DNA of 64,000 nt from Lichina pygmaea (taxonomy: Eukaryota > Ascomycota > Lichinomycetes > Lichinales > Lichinaceae): assembly GCA_963422465.1 (NCBI GenBank), contig OY730169.1:682001-746000 (forward strand), given 5' to 3'. The position numbers were made by a program, and so were the translations under genes. Under the pieces are notes generated by a model. The model was given only the letters and a program-made list of their open reading frames with translations. It had not been told where the DNA came from and did no database searches. This document shows, piece by piece, positions 35,768 to 47,473 of the stretch; positions within the stretch are counted from its first letter, which is position 1, and each line of letters begins with the position of its first letter.

Positions 35768-37848
35768 CACTCCGTCCCATCAAAGACCCATGCACGGCGA
35801 CGACACCCGGGCCTCTCGGCTGCGGACACGAAAGTCGGCGAGAGCAGCGAAACGACAAGGACGACGACGACGATGTTCAGTTCGGCATATGCTTTCGGAT
35901 TCACTACTGCGTCGCGCCGACCGCAAGGGATGCGTCACCGGCGTCAGCGATCGGCGGTCAGGCCTTGGTGCTCGAGCTGGCGCGATGCGATGACCTCGTC
36001 CCGACCGAGTCCACTCGACGACGGGTCTGACCGGGCAGAGGCTCCGTTTCTTCTTTGGATCGCTCCGGGGCAGGCACGGCGCTTCAAGGCGAAGACTGGT
36101 AGGACCGATGAAAGCGATGGGATGGCCGGATGGGATGCGCCTCGTCCGATTCGACCGACGGTGTTGCGGTGGTAGGTGCTAGGTACTGTACGGAGTACTT
36201 ACGTACAGGACGGAGAAGTCTGAGCAGAGCCGCTTCAGCCACAGCTACCGGCGAGACAGTAGTCGTGGGACAACTTTGGGCAGACCGGATCCTGTTACAC
36301 CGCCCTTTCACGCGCGTAAGTCTGGGTACTGGTGGGGACGGCGCTAACTCTCGGCTACAGGTCGACCAGGTCACGCGCTAGTCTCTTTAGGGACTAGCGA
36401 CCTTCTCCGGACTGCCGGCAGGCACGGGCGGGAGATTTGGCAACTTGCCCCAGAGCTACAGTAGTCGTAGAGAAGGTTGAAACGAACGGAGAGGTTCGTT
36501 TGTAGACCGCCGCCGGCGCCCGTCACGATGCCTTGCTCGAGGGGCAGTAGAGAGGCGTGTCGATGGAGACGGAGAGGGAAGGGAAGAAAGGAAGGGAGGA
36601 AGAGGGGCGGTGCATGTCCGGTGTGGCGGCACGGATGAGGCGTAGGAAAGGCGTGGAAGAGCCAGCGAGCCGGTGGGAGCCCAGGCGTCGCAAGCAGGAT
36701 TCTAGAGATGGTAGACCAGCACGTAGCTCGGCTCTCCCGGGGACGAGCCAGTCCATACCGACCTCAAAGATCCCGTGGCTGGTCAGGTGGGCTTCTCCAC
36801 AATACATACGTACATACGTACAGACTCTGCCTCGCTCACCTGGTGGAGGAGACGAGGCAAGAGATCCATGTCACGTGACCCAGAGGAGGATTAGGGTCAC
36901 GTGACCACGCATCTCGCCTTGAACTCGGTTCCGCTCCATAGCTCCGTGTTCCAGAGGACAACATACAACTTTCATCGTATAATATATCGAAGACCGTGCG
37001 TGATGTTCCGAGAAAAAACGTTGTACTCCGCACATACGTACTGTACATACGTACATACGTAAGACTATTCACGGAGAACTGTTTTCGGACTCAGTACGGT
37101 CGTACGGAGGTACGGGGCCGAGATCGAAGTTGGTTTTTAGTCATGTCGGTCCGGTAAGTCCTTCCATCTTCGACTGACGCCCGCCCGTGGCTCTGCTGCA
37201 GTAGCGTCACTTAGTAAGCGGTCCTTTGATTGCTGACAAAGAAATCAACATTGACTTTTGGTCTGCACTGTGGGGAGAGCTCCGACATGCAGTGCGGGTC
37301 GTAAGTCTTGTGGACAGGGAATCCGTAACTTCAGTAGTACTTTTGAGTCTTCACCACTGATCGACAGCATATTTCATAAGCCATGAGATCGGTCGTAGCC
37401 CAGGGTACGTACTCGTATGTACTGTAGAGTACGAGTACGTTACCTACCTGTCCGCGCCACTCGAGCTCGTCGTCCTCGAAACCCAAAGGACCGTGTCGCG
37501 GAAGTTCTGAATCGCTGGTTTATCACATGCCACGGTACCTACGTACTACCGGTACGTACAGTGCCTGCGTACGTATGTACCACCAGAACGCCACCATCGC
37601 CGAGTCCTCGAGGTTAGGCGCTCGCATCCGTCCAGATGGCACATGATCGACCTGCTAGCTAGATTCCCTCTTGCGCCACAGCGCTCGGTACGGTAAGCTA
37701 CGGTACTGTAGCGCTACAGCACCACGAGCACTAGATCGTGACGACAGAACGGCTGATGCGTGACTTTTCCAGGCTTGCTCTGCTTGGAATCGCCACCGCC
37801 ATGGACGTGCGACGCGACCGGTGACCCCAACGCTCGTCAACGCCGGCG
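35768..37848. other. gene-free stretch, very rich in GTAC/TACGTA
   Basis: This 2 kb lies between divergent genes (phosphatase minus, ABC transporter plus) and should hold both promoters. No coding region supported. GTAC/TACGTA clusters lie at about 36178-36208, 36805-36822, 37028-37062, 37095-37115, 37404-37442 and 37540-37580. A CACGTGACC element occurs twice (about 36871 and 36898), an E-box-like palindrome. Confidence 0.5.
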
Positions 37849-40582
37849 ATGGCGGCGCAATCGTCCCTTCGTCCTCCGGAGGATGCTGTCGTCTTGCTGT
37901 ATCGATACTATCTCGACCGGCTCCGAGCCAGGTTAAAGGGCACGACGCGGACGACGCGGCTGCTGGCCGGTCTGCTGTTCGTCGCCGGCCTCCTAGGCGG
38001 CGGCGAGGGTGGGCGGCGGTGGTGGAAGCGCAGGCGTCGAGAGAGGGAGCAGGGCAGGAGACTCCTGCGGCGAAACTCGGGCCTTCGGTCCAAGGACGGC
38101 TCGCGCACCGTCTTCGTGCCCTACAAGTCCTCGACCGCCAAGGTCACCATCCACCCGACCAAGCCGACCTCGTTTGACGCCCACCGACGGCTCTTCCTGC
38201 ACCCGCCGCGCGCCGTCGGGCTGGGCGACGGCCAGTCGGCCCCGCACGTGCCGCCGCCCCAGGTCAAGCCGGGCCTCAACCTGGCCTTCCTGCACCAGTT
38301 CCTGAGCCTGCTCAGCATCGTCGTGCCGCGCTGGAACGGCAAGGAGTCGGCCCTGCTGCTCGGCCACGGCGTCTTCCTCGTCCTCCGCACCTACCTCTCC
38401 CTCGTCGTCGCCCGCCTCGACGGCGAGATCGTGCGCGACCTCGTCGCCGCCAACGGCCGCGCCTTCGTCTGGGGCATCGTCAAGTGGTGCGGCGTCGGCG
38501 GCCTGGCCAGCTACACCAACGCCACGATCAAGTTCCTGCAGTCCAAGGTCTCGATCGCCTTCCGCACCCGCCTGACCCGCTACGTCCACGACCTCTACCT
38601 CAACGACAGCCTCAACTACTACCGCCTGACGAACCTCGACGGCGCCGTCGGCCAGGGCGCCGACCAGTTCGTCACCCAGGATCTGACGCTCTTCTGCGCC
38701 TCGGCCGCGTCGCTGTACTCCTCTCTCGGGAAGCCCTTCGTCGACCTCTGCGTCTTCGACTACCAGCTGTTCCGTTCGCTGGGCCCGCTGGCCTTCGCCG
38801 GCCTCATGAGCAACTACTTCGTCACGGCGACGCTGCTGAGGAGGCTGTCGCCGCCCTTTGGCAAGCTCAAGGCCGTCGAGGGCCGACGCGAGGGCGACTT
38901 CCGCGCCCTGCACTCGCGCCTCGTCGCGAACGCCGAGGAGGTCGCCTTCTACGGCGGCGCCGACGCCGAGAGGCACTTCCTCGACCGGGGCTTCGCCGAG
39001 CTCAAGGGCTGGATGGAGCGGCTCTACGGCCTGCGCATCCGCTACAACATGCTCGAGGACTTTGTCCTCAAGTACAGCTGGAGCGCCTTTGGCTACGTCG
39101 TCACGTCGCTGCCCGTCTTCCTGCCGGCCTGGGGCGGCCTCGGCGGCGTCCTCGAGCTCGCGGACGCGCGCCGGGACCACGGCGGCGACCGCGACCGCGA
39201 CCGCGACCGCATGAAAGACTTCGTCACGAACAAGCGCCTCATGCTCTCGCTCGCCGACGCCGGCGGCCGCATGATGTACTCGATCAAGGATCTCTCGGAG
39301 CTGGCCGGCTACACCTCGCGCGTCTACACGCTCGTCTCGACCCTCCACCGCGGCTACGCGGGCGCCTACTTCCCGCCGAGGGGCGGCCACGCCGAGCCGT
39401 ACTCGCTCGCGGACGCGCAGGGCACGATCCACAAGGGCTTCGACGGCGTCCGTCTCGAGCACGTGCCGGTCGTGGCGCCGTCGCTCTGGCCTCGCGGCGG
39501 CGACGAGCTGGTCGAGTCCTTGTCCGTCGTCGTCCGGCCCGGCGAGCACCTCCTGATCTCGGGCGCCAACGGCGTCGGCAAGAGCGCCGTCGCTCGGATC
39601 GTGGCCGGCCTGTGGCCCGTCTACCGCGGTCTCGTGAGCCGACCGCGCAGCGTCGGCACCGACGGCATCATGTTCCTGCCGCAGCGACCCTACCTCAGCA
39701 TCGGCACGCTTCGGGATCAGGTCATCTATCCGCACACGGAGATGGACATGCGCGACGGCGGACGGCGCGATCGCGAGCTGAGCCGCGTCCTCGAGGAGGT
39801 CCGGCTCGGGTACCTGCCCGACCGCGAGGGGGGCTGGGATACCCGTAAGGAGTGGAAGGACGTGCTCTCCGGCGGCGAGAAGCAGCGGATGGCGATGGCG
39901 AGGTTGATGTACCATGTCAGTCGAGCCGTTGGCACGTCCATTCGATGAGCTGCTGCTCACCTGTGATTGTCCTGACAGGAGCCTCGCTACGCCTTTCTCG
40001 ACGAAGCCACGTCGGCGGTGAGCTCCGACGTCGAAGGGCTGCTCTACGAGCGGGCCAAGGAAAAGGGTATCAGTGAGTGTTGTCGTTGTCGTTCTGTCAC
40101 CGGCCATTCTCCTCCTCCTCCTCCTCCTTCTCCACTGACCCATCCCCTCCAAACAAGCACTCATCACAATCTCGACCCGCGCCGCTCTCAAGAAGCACCA
40201 CACGTACAACCTCACGCTGGGCGTCGACACGGGTGTCGGGAGCGTCGACTGGACGCTCGAACGGATCGGCACCGAAGCCGAGCGGCTGGAGGCCGACCGG
40301 GAACTGGCCCAGCTGCGCGACCGGCTGTCGCAGGTCGAGCGGTGGAAGTCGCGCCGCGCCGCGATCGAGCGCGAGCTCGGCGAGGTCTGGATCGCCGGCG
40401 ACGACGACGGGGAGTTGGAAGCCCCGCGGTATATAAAACCCCAGGATACAAAAGCACAGGAGCAGCAAGGCCCGTTGGAGCAGCGTGTGAGCGGGCCGGA
40501 CGACGGGGTGGGCGACGAATTAGTGGACGGCGCAGACAATTTTCAAAAGGAGATTCGCGGCGGCGACGGCGGCAGCCCTTGA
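37849..40582 (+). CDS. pxa1: peroxisomal ABCD half-transporter (PXA1/ALDP type)
   Basis: Three exons (37849-39915, 39979-40072, 40158-40582) give 861 residues in phase. The ABCD family imports very-long-chain fatty acids or their CoA esters into peroxisomes and works as a dimer of half-transporters. Seen in order: basic N-terminus with a short hydrophobic stretch, the membrane domain with EEVAFYGG (the conserved EEIAFY-type EAA-like motif, near 364), then one nucleotide-binding domain: Walker A GANGVGKS (about 572-579), Q-loop MFLPQRPYL, signature LSGGEKQR (about 674-681) and Walker B YAFLDEATSAV in exon 2. The switch loop reads ITISTRAALKKHH rather than the SHR of ALDP; I recall the same in other filamentous-fungal members. 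The C-terminal 100 residues form a charged, probably coiled region. GC-rich, so long antisense frames exist. Confidence 0.94.
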
Positions 40583-40617
40583 AAGATGGTGTCGACGAGG
40601 CGGTGGTCCTCGCCACA

Positions 40618-40660
40618 TTGTCGTCGTCGTCGTCATCGTCGTCGTCGTCGTCGTCGTCAT
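40618..40660. repeat. (TCG)n microsatellite
   Basis: About 14 TCG units with one TCA interruption, located about 36 bp after the stop codon of the ABC transporter gene, so probably in its 3' UTR. Confidence 0.9.
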
Positions 40661-41250
40661 CATTATTGTCGTTGCTGTTGTCGTCGTCATATCTTTTCAT
40701 TCCCTTCATTGCTGCTGTTGTCGTCATTCTTCTCATTGCCGTCATCATCATCATCATCATCATTTCTTTCCATTCTTTTCATCTGCCATCGCTGTTATTA
40801 TCATCGCTCCCGTTACTCTCCCACTCCAACAGATGCAGGATCCGTTCATCATCATGTCTAGCCACTCACAATGAATTTCATCCTCTACTTACAACATACT
40901 CATTTTCTCCCTTCCCAAGGACCATGTCCATTTCCGTGACGGATTCCTTCTTACAGGTGAAGAATCATTCTTGTGTTTCAAGGAGTTGACAGTAATTTAA
41001 TTAAGCTGGTATACTTTTCAATTCTTCCTGGGATGGCATGGTTCCGGGTACGTGATTATCACTCCATCATCAGAGCAAGCCTCCCTGTGCGGAGCAGATT
41101 GTCGATAGAACGGGTCGTTCACGGTATTAATTCCCTAGGGAGAGAGGTTTGTTTATACATCCACTGTCAATCTCCGTTTCTGCCTGGATCTATTTTTGGT
41201 CCTGGGATAAGAAAGAAAGTGCAACGACGTACTTCCGTACGTACTGTATG

Positions 41251-41404
41251 TGTTGCGGCCGCAGGCCAGGCCCAGGGCTGAGCCTGGCCTAGTCAGCAGT
41301 GTCAGTCAGCTAGATCGGAGGCCGTATAGCCCTCGAGCCCGAGGGCGTCCAATGGACATCGTCTTCTCCCCTCTCTGAGCAGGCCGATGCCTTGGTAGCT
41401 CCAC
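41251..41404 (-). repeat. dispersed repeat, copy D
   Basis: Reverse-orientation partner of 17131-17346: TGCGGCCGCAGG at the left edge and CTCTGAGCAGGCCGATGCC near the right edge match. Here the site of the GAA expansion is a plain CATCGTCTTCTCCC, so this copy probably shows the older state. Confidence 0.65.
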
Positions 41405-41761
41405 TAGTGTGGGTAGCACCAAGTAACTATATAATCATCTTGATTCCCTCGCTGATATCTATCAAGAAGCTCCCTTGTCAGAGCTCCCTTGTCAGTCAAA
41501 GCTCCATTGTCAGCAGACTCAAAGGGACTTTTGCACAGTCTTACGTACGGTACAGGAGGATAGTACAAGAAGACCAACTGGCTCCTTGCATCGACCGCAT
41601 GTCATTTTCTCAAGATCTCGAATTACTCTTTTTTTTTTCAGTCGAGTTAGCATGATACTGCTTGGTGAACTGTTGCTTGTTTCATCTTTGATATATAACT
41701 GAATTCCTCACTTGTTCAATCGTGGTCGGGTATTAATCTTCTCAGGTGTCAAGTTCGTGGT

Positions 41762-43461
41762 TTGATTGATTGATTGATTGAAGTCTTCCGCCGTTCTAAA
41801 ACTAGCTAACTAGATTATGCCGGGAGTAGCAATAGTAATTTGAAAGGATATAACTGTCTTCGGGGCAAAAACCCTCCCTTCTCCTCCATTCTGGGATCTC
41901 TTACTGTGGATGTTGTGCTTGCGTGTACGTGTGTTGTAGATCTTGTAGTCACTGACGTGGCTACTCTGCTCCTGTCTCTGCCCTACCCTCTGCATCCCTT
42001 CCATGGACTGTGGCATCCAAAGTAGTCTGCCCCTGGAGTCACCTCCGGGGCCAGCCCTTCTTTGCCGTAGGCTGTGGGAGGGCCACAGTGGGAGCCCTTT
42101 GTTACTTCTCCCCCACCACCGGAGAATGCTGCGGGGGTGGAGTATCCAGCTCCATCAGCTCTGCCTCTGTATCAACACTTGGTGCCGGCCGTGGCTGCGT
42201 GGGCTTCCGTGGCTCTGTAGAGGTCTGCACCACAAAACAAAGAGGAAGGACATCCCGTAGCTGCCGGATTCTCTTTAAGGCCCCTGCCTGTGCCTAGCAC
42301 TCTGAGGACCACACCTTGTGGGCCTCCCTGCACACCACACACTTCCGTTGCTGCTGTACCTTGCAGGCTTTAGTGTCATGGGCTCCTGCGCAGTGAGCGC
42401 AGCACACTCAAGCTTTGCACTGTTTTGCCACGTGGCTGTACTGCTGGCAGTGAAAGCACTGAGTGAGACAGAGTGCTTGATGGAAGGTGTCGCAGGTATG
42501 AAACTGCAAGCCAACCAAAAAGCCCTTGTCTATCAGTGTGTTCACTGCCCGCACATCAGCAAGCTCCAAGATCAGGGAAGACCTGGTCTTAGAACATGCT
42601 GACTTCAGCCAGTGGGCTCCAACCAGCTTCAGCTTGGGGTGCAGGACCCTATTTTCCTTCTGCAATGTTTTGACAATGTTGACCTGGTTGCTGGTGTCCA
42701 CATCCTTTGTATGAACTCTGTGGACTAGCGCCCGGTAACGTCACTGGACTATCTGTGCTGATGGTACAAAGCAGGTCAACCAGCCACTGTCCTCTTCCAG
42801 CCTCCGGCACCCGGCCTCCGTCTCGACCAGGACTGACATATCCCCACTGGGGTGCCAGTACAGCAAGAGCACACAGCTCCCGTCTCCCTCTGTGAAGCGG
42901 CCAGTTTGCTCCAGCCACTGCTTGAGTTGCTGGGGGGGGGGGGGGGGGGGACAACCCGGAAGCCTGAAGCCTCCACCGGGTCTTCCACCCTGGCCACAAC
43001 CTCCCGGGGGTGACGTGCCTCCAGTTGTGAGGCCTCTCGCTCGTGTCGCCTGGCAAGGACTTCGGCGGGCACGGTGTTGGTGTTGTGAGTGCACGGGCGT
43101 GGGCCCGGGGCCTCCTGCACTGCCTGTACATGTGTCTTCTTTTGCTGAACTGTTGATTCAATGTTCTTTAGTCGTTGGTCGACATCACCGAGGGCGGGTG
43201 CCCTCCGAGGCTTCAGTCACCCGCACCACCAGGCCGCCGATCGCTTGCTCAACATTGCCGAGGAACTGGTGTACTGCCGCCGAATCGTACAAGGGTTTGT
43301 CGGGGTTCTTCGCAGTTGCATTAAGTCTTGAAGATTCTAATTGCGTCTGTACTAAATCAAGGAAGTCCGCAAAGTCGGGGCGGTCTCCTTCGTACAGTGG
43401 GAGTGGCGTCATTTTCGGCCCACCCGTGGGTACCCCAAGGAGTGGGACAAAGGAGACCACT
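41762..43461 (-). mobile_element. LINE copy carrying ORF1 but no ORF2, 1.7 kb, with 13 bp target-site duplication
   Basis: TCAAGTTCGTGGT stands at 41749-41761 and 43462-43474. The element reads on the minus strand. From its 5' end comes a gag-like ORF1: MTPLPLYEGDRPDFADFLDL near 43400, then GDMSVLVETEAGCRRLEEDS near 42820, then VAKQCKA preceded by CFHCQQYSH (about 42410), CVRCAHCAGAHDTKAC and CVVCREAHKVWSSEC. These zinc knuckles are typical of Tad-like ORF1. The ORF1 frame is interrupted by at least one stop (near 42730) and frame changes, one near a G tract of about 20 at 42931-42950. After ORF1 comes only the family 3' end and a TTGA-type tail; there is no reverse transcriptase. Confidence 0.88.
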
Positions 43462-43474
43462 TCAAGTTCGTGGT

Positions 43475-43818
43475 GGTTATAAGAAAAGTCCCTGAAGAGA
43501 ACATGCTGATGCGTGCTCGGACAGAGGAAAGATTCGTCTGGCTTCCGAGCCTTCTTCTTTTCTAATCGCTATCCGCCGTATGATGCTGCTTTCTGTTTGG
43601 AGAGAGGAGGGACAGGATGGGAGAAATGAGAGAAGCAGAGAAGAAGAGGGAGAGAAGAACCCTGGTCTTTAGATGACTGGCATGACATGCAAAGACAAAT
43701 GTCAGTACAGTTATAAGAGAAGAGCAGGACGACAGTGACCAGATGAAGAGTGGACGCCAAAAGACAAGGTATCGAACGTCTGAAGAGAAGATGTCAAGTC
43801 GTCAGGGATGATTACCAA
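43475..43818. other. short gene-free stretch
   Basis: Lies between the LINE and the stop codon of the MFS gene (minus strand); probably its 3' UTR and flank. Nothing else seen. Confidence 0.5.
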
Positions 43819-45630
43819 TCAGCCAGCCCCGCCAGCTTGCAGGAACAGCTTCTCGCGCTTCAAGAAGAGCGAGAGGACAACGGCCATGGCGCCGGCGGTG
43901 ATGACCAGGATGTAGACCTGCTGCAGCGCGTCGACAATGGCCTTGATGACCTGGTCGCGAACGTCGTCGCTGAGGGTGGCGAAGAGCTCCGATCCCCGGC
44001 CGGCGATGGCGTCCCGGACCGTCTCGGTTGAGAGGTCCGGGAAGAGGCGGGCGACGCCCTTGGTCGACTGGTTCAAGAAGAGGCTGTTGGCGATCGAGAG
44101 CGCGATGGTGGCGCCGCCGATCTGGCCGCACGTGAGGAAGCCGACGGTCAGCGGGATGTCGGCCTCCTTGACCTTGGCCTGCGCGACCGAGTACGCCGTC
44201 TGGAGGAAGGCGCCGGTGCCGAGGCCCAGCAGGATGGTGTAGCCGTACACGCGCGCCACCGACGAGTTCTCGTCGACGGTGTACATCAAGGCCGAGCCGA
44301 CGACGGTGAAGACGCCGCCGAAGAGGTACCACGGCATGTAGTAGCCGAGCAAGGACATGAGCACGCCGTTGAGGACGACGGCGAAGACGAGAAAGGCGAC
44401 CAAGGGCAGCAGCCGGACCCCGGCCATCAGGGCCGAGTCGGCCTTGACGAACTGGAAGTATAGCGGCACAAAGTAGATGGGCACCATGAGGGCCGTGATG
44501 GCCGCCGCCGTCAGGGCGAAGAGCAGGACGAGCGTGCGCCGCCTCAAGAAGTGCACCGGGAAGATGCGACGGTCCATCGTCGTGAAGACGGCAAAGGTCT
44601 GCTGCAGGCCGAACAGGATGAAGAGCACGCCCGAGACGACGAAGAGCCCGATGATGCGGCCCGAGTTCCAGTCGTACAGGATGCCGCCAAAGGAAATGGC
44701 CATCGTGCCGGAGATGAAGGCGCCCATGATGAGCAGCGCTCCGACGTAGTCGAGCTCGCGAAGGCGGTCGGTGAGCGACACCTGCGGGCGAGGGTCGATG
44801 CTCGGGAGCATGAAGAAGTAGACCGGGGCGGCGACGGCGCCGATGACGAGGTTGATGTAGAAGGCCCAGCGCCAGGTAGCGCTGCTATCGGCAAAGCCAC
44901 CACCGACAACGGGCCCCAGCACCGTACCTAACAAGAACGGTCAGCCAAGCGAATCGAACGTGGCACGAAGCTCATGCCGACGACGCACCTGCGCCCCACG
45001 TGAGTCCGGTGAGCCCGATGTACGTCGGCCGCTCCTGGGCCGACGTCGTCCCGGCGAGCAGGGTCAAGACGCCGACGTACATGCCGGCTCCGCCCCAGCC
45101 GGCAATGGCTCGGCCGATGATCAAGGCGTCCATGGACGGAGCGGCGCCGCAGACAGCCGAGCCGACCTCGAAGAGAAAGACCGAGGCGATGTATATCCAC
45201 TTGGCGTTGAACTGGCCGTAGATCTTGCCCCTGCGGCGGACGTCAGCGTGACGGCGCGCGCATCCCCTGCGAGCTGGCAGACCCACCAGATCAGATTCGT
45301 CGCCACGGCTCCGAGCAAGAAGGCAACCGATAGCCATGGCAGCTTCTCGATGCTCGCAAAACGCGCGATGATCTGCGGCTGCACATCCGCCACGATGGTG
45401 TTGTCGAGGGCGAAGAGAAATGTGGACGAGAGGATGGCGACCACGATCAGGAACCATCTGATGCCGGTCGCTCGAGGAGGCGCTCCGGGCGCCTGTTCGA
45501 TTCCTCCCTTCTCGGGCAGAGGAGCCTCCCCGGTGACGGACGTGGCGGTCGAGTCGGCAGCAGTCCTCTCGGGGTCGACCGTCAGGTGGTTGGGAGACGG
45601 CGCCTTCATGGTCGTGGCCTTGATTGCCAT
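43819..45630 (-). CDS. MFS drug/toxin exporter, DHA2 (14-TMS) family
   Basis: Three exons on the minus strand (45630-45287, 45230-44989, 44927-43819) give 564 residues in phase. It is a proton-driven antiporter of the major facilitator superfamily in the plasma membrane. Seen: a hydrophilic N-terminus, then many hydrophobic helices starting at GIRWFLIVVAILSSTFLFAL. LDNTIVADVQPQI follows, a DHA2 motif after helix 1. The antiporter motif C GLTWGAGTVLGPVVGGGFAD is rebuilt across intron 2, followed by TWRWAFYINL. The C-terminal half has IGGATIALSIANSLFLNQ and a final helix. Close relatives include trichothecene- and HC-toxin-type efflux pumps, but no biosynthetic cluster genes are nearby, so the cargo is unknown. 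The start ATG at 45630 is the first in frame; the one at 45609 is an alternative. Confidence 0.92.
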
Positions 45631-47181
45631 CACCTGGGCTTTGGCTGCACCAGGCCGATCTTTGGAGGAGAACAAGTCAAGAGGTAGCTTGACCCGATTC
45701 ACGAGAAGTCAAGAAAACCACGCAATCTCCGATTTGCAGTAAGAGCAGGACATCCCCACGACGAGGACGTTTGCCCTTGCTTTATAGGGCTGCAGAGCTG
45801 GTGTTACTGACGCGATCACCGCCGCACGGTCCGAGCCACCACTCCGCCGAATGTACGGAGACGGCGATAGGCTGCACGGTACGTTCGGGAATTGCTTATC
45901 CCCATCACAGTCGCCATTTCCAAATCCAGCTTCCCGAACGCTGGTCCTAACTCCACCGAAGCCGCCGGCGCCTTCTGAACTTTGTCAGCCTTTGGGCTCG
46001 AGCCCGTCCGCGGCAGGGCGTCCGCTGTGCCATAAGCCCAATTGACTCCAGTGAAGAGGAGGTGACGCAGGTGAAGACGGTGTATGCCTATCTTCGGCCT
46101 CTCTCCGCAGGTGGTGTAACCAACATGTTTCCAGCACGCGCCTCCTTCCTGGTTCTTGGAGTCGTCTAATGCCGTTCTATTGTACGGAACGTAGCAGCAC
46201 CTCAGCTAGCTTGGACCCTCAATCCTTCGTCGTCGAAAAAAGGAACCATCCCTGACTCGGTGGCCGTAAGCAGTCAAGCGCGGTATGACAAACTGGTTGC
46301 GGCGATGTCGGAATCTCGCTCGCCTCCGCCAAGCCGTCGGAGAAACGGCGGAGACGGCCAAGATCTCTCCGGCGCCGACGTGCCGGACCGCAGGATGATA
46401 TTTTCTCCGAGGAGGCGCTCCTAGGTTCAGCCTATGCATAGGCGTAGCCGTGAATGCGACAAGTGGATCATATCAGATCCTCAGCCTTGTTTGAAGAAAC
46501 CGCGCTACATAGGCACAACAGGTCAGCTAACAATTCTGTTTGCGTGGCAAGGATGATTAACAACGAACAGGTCTCCGATGCGACTACCGTACAGGAGATC
46601 TACCAAGTACTAGCTGTCCCAGTTTGTGTTGCCATGAAGAGACCTTGCATTTTGAGCCGCATCTGAGATAAGTTTTGAGACAACTAGCCATGCAAGAACG
46701 AGATAGCCCGTGTCATTCTAGCTTTGAGATGCGACTGGAAAGGAAGCATCGCGCTAACATCATGAACGACTACCGGCGGGTGACGATGATCTACAGCACG
46801 GCCCCCATGGGCTCTAAAATAGCTGATGACTTACTTCGCCAGTTCTGCAGTGGTGTCATACTTCCGTACGTATCGTACAGTACGTAACGCACTACGCACT
46901 CTGTAGTTATACGTATCGAAGTGGCTCAACTGCACTCTGGTCTCGGTAGCTCAACTGTGGTCTTTCTGCGGTGCAACGTAGAAGATGGTGACTGTTGCCT
47001 GGCAGTTAGGCTAATGATTGCTAGCGAGCTAAGCGATCAGCTGAGGTGCCCGCAGGTGCGCACCACGGTTACGCACGAAGGGGTACTTAATAGCCATTAG
47101 GGTCTCACAAGGTCACGTGCAGGATCAATCATAGATTCTTACTGTCGGAAAGTCGCAGCGAGGTCACAGCAGGCAGGTAAA
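45631..47181. other. gene-free stretch
   Basis: Should begin with the promoter of the MFS gene. No gene, repeat or RNA is supported in the rest. A GTAC/TACGTA cluster lies at about 46863-46887. Confidence 0.5.
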
Positions 47182-47193
47182 CTCGGCGAAAAG

Positions 47194-47473
47194 ATTGATT
47201 GATTGATTGATTGTATTCCTACACCATTCTAGCACTAGTGTATCTAGGCTATGCTGGGTCCACTATGAAAACAGGCTAGGAAAACCCCTAGGGGTGAAAA
47301 ACCTCTCCCTGCAGCGCCTTGCTAGCGCTATCCTATCGAGTCACTGCGGAACGGGGGGGGGGGGGGGGGTGCCTGGCGGGGGTGGCGGAGGGGTGGCGGT
47401 CCGCCCACGGCGGCAGGCCAAGGCATCCCTTGGTGGATTCTAGAGCCCGCTGGGGCCAGAGAATTGATTTGGC
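47194..47473 (-). mobile_element. LINE 3'-end stub (Tad-like), 280 bp, with 12 bp target-site duplication
   Basis: CTCGGCGAAAAG stands at 47182-47193 and 47474-47485. The minus-strand 3' end shows four to five ATTG/AATC units as a tail, then the family end (plus strand: TTCCTACACCATTCTAGCAC and TCTAGGCTATGCTGGG) and the AAAACC-rich UTR. A G run of about 19 lies at 47351-47369. Only 3' UTR and perhaps the last codons remain. Confidence 0.88.

Larger units (their letters stand above)
40583..41748. other. gene-free stretch 3' of the ABC transporter
   Basis: Starts with a TCG microsatellite (40618-40660) just after the stop codon, then T-rich, low-complexity sequence with TCAT repeats, dispersed repeat copy D (41251-41404) and a short tandem of AGCTCCCTTGTCAG-like units (about 41468-41512). 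No gene supported. Confidence 0.5.

Noticed and set aside
37993-40539. 848-codon minus-strand open frame opposite the ABC transporter
   Set aside because: It is an antisense shadow of a GC-rich gene; composition is Ala/Arg/Asp/Val-biased and no domain is visible, while the plus strand has all ABC motifs.
43819-45630. Secondary-metabolite cluster around the MFS exporter
   Set aside because: No synthase, P450 or pathway regulator is present nearby; neighbours are a LINE and an ABCD transporter.
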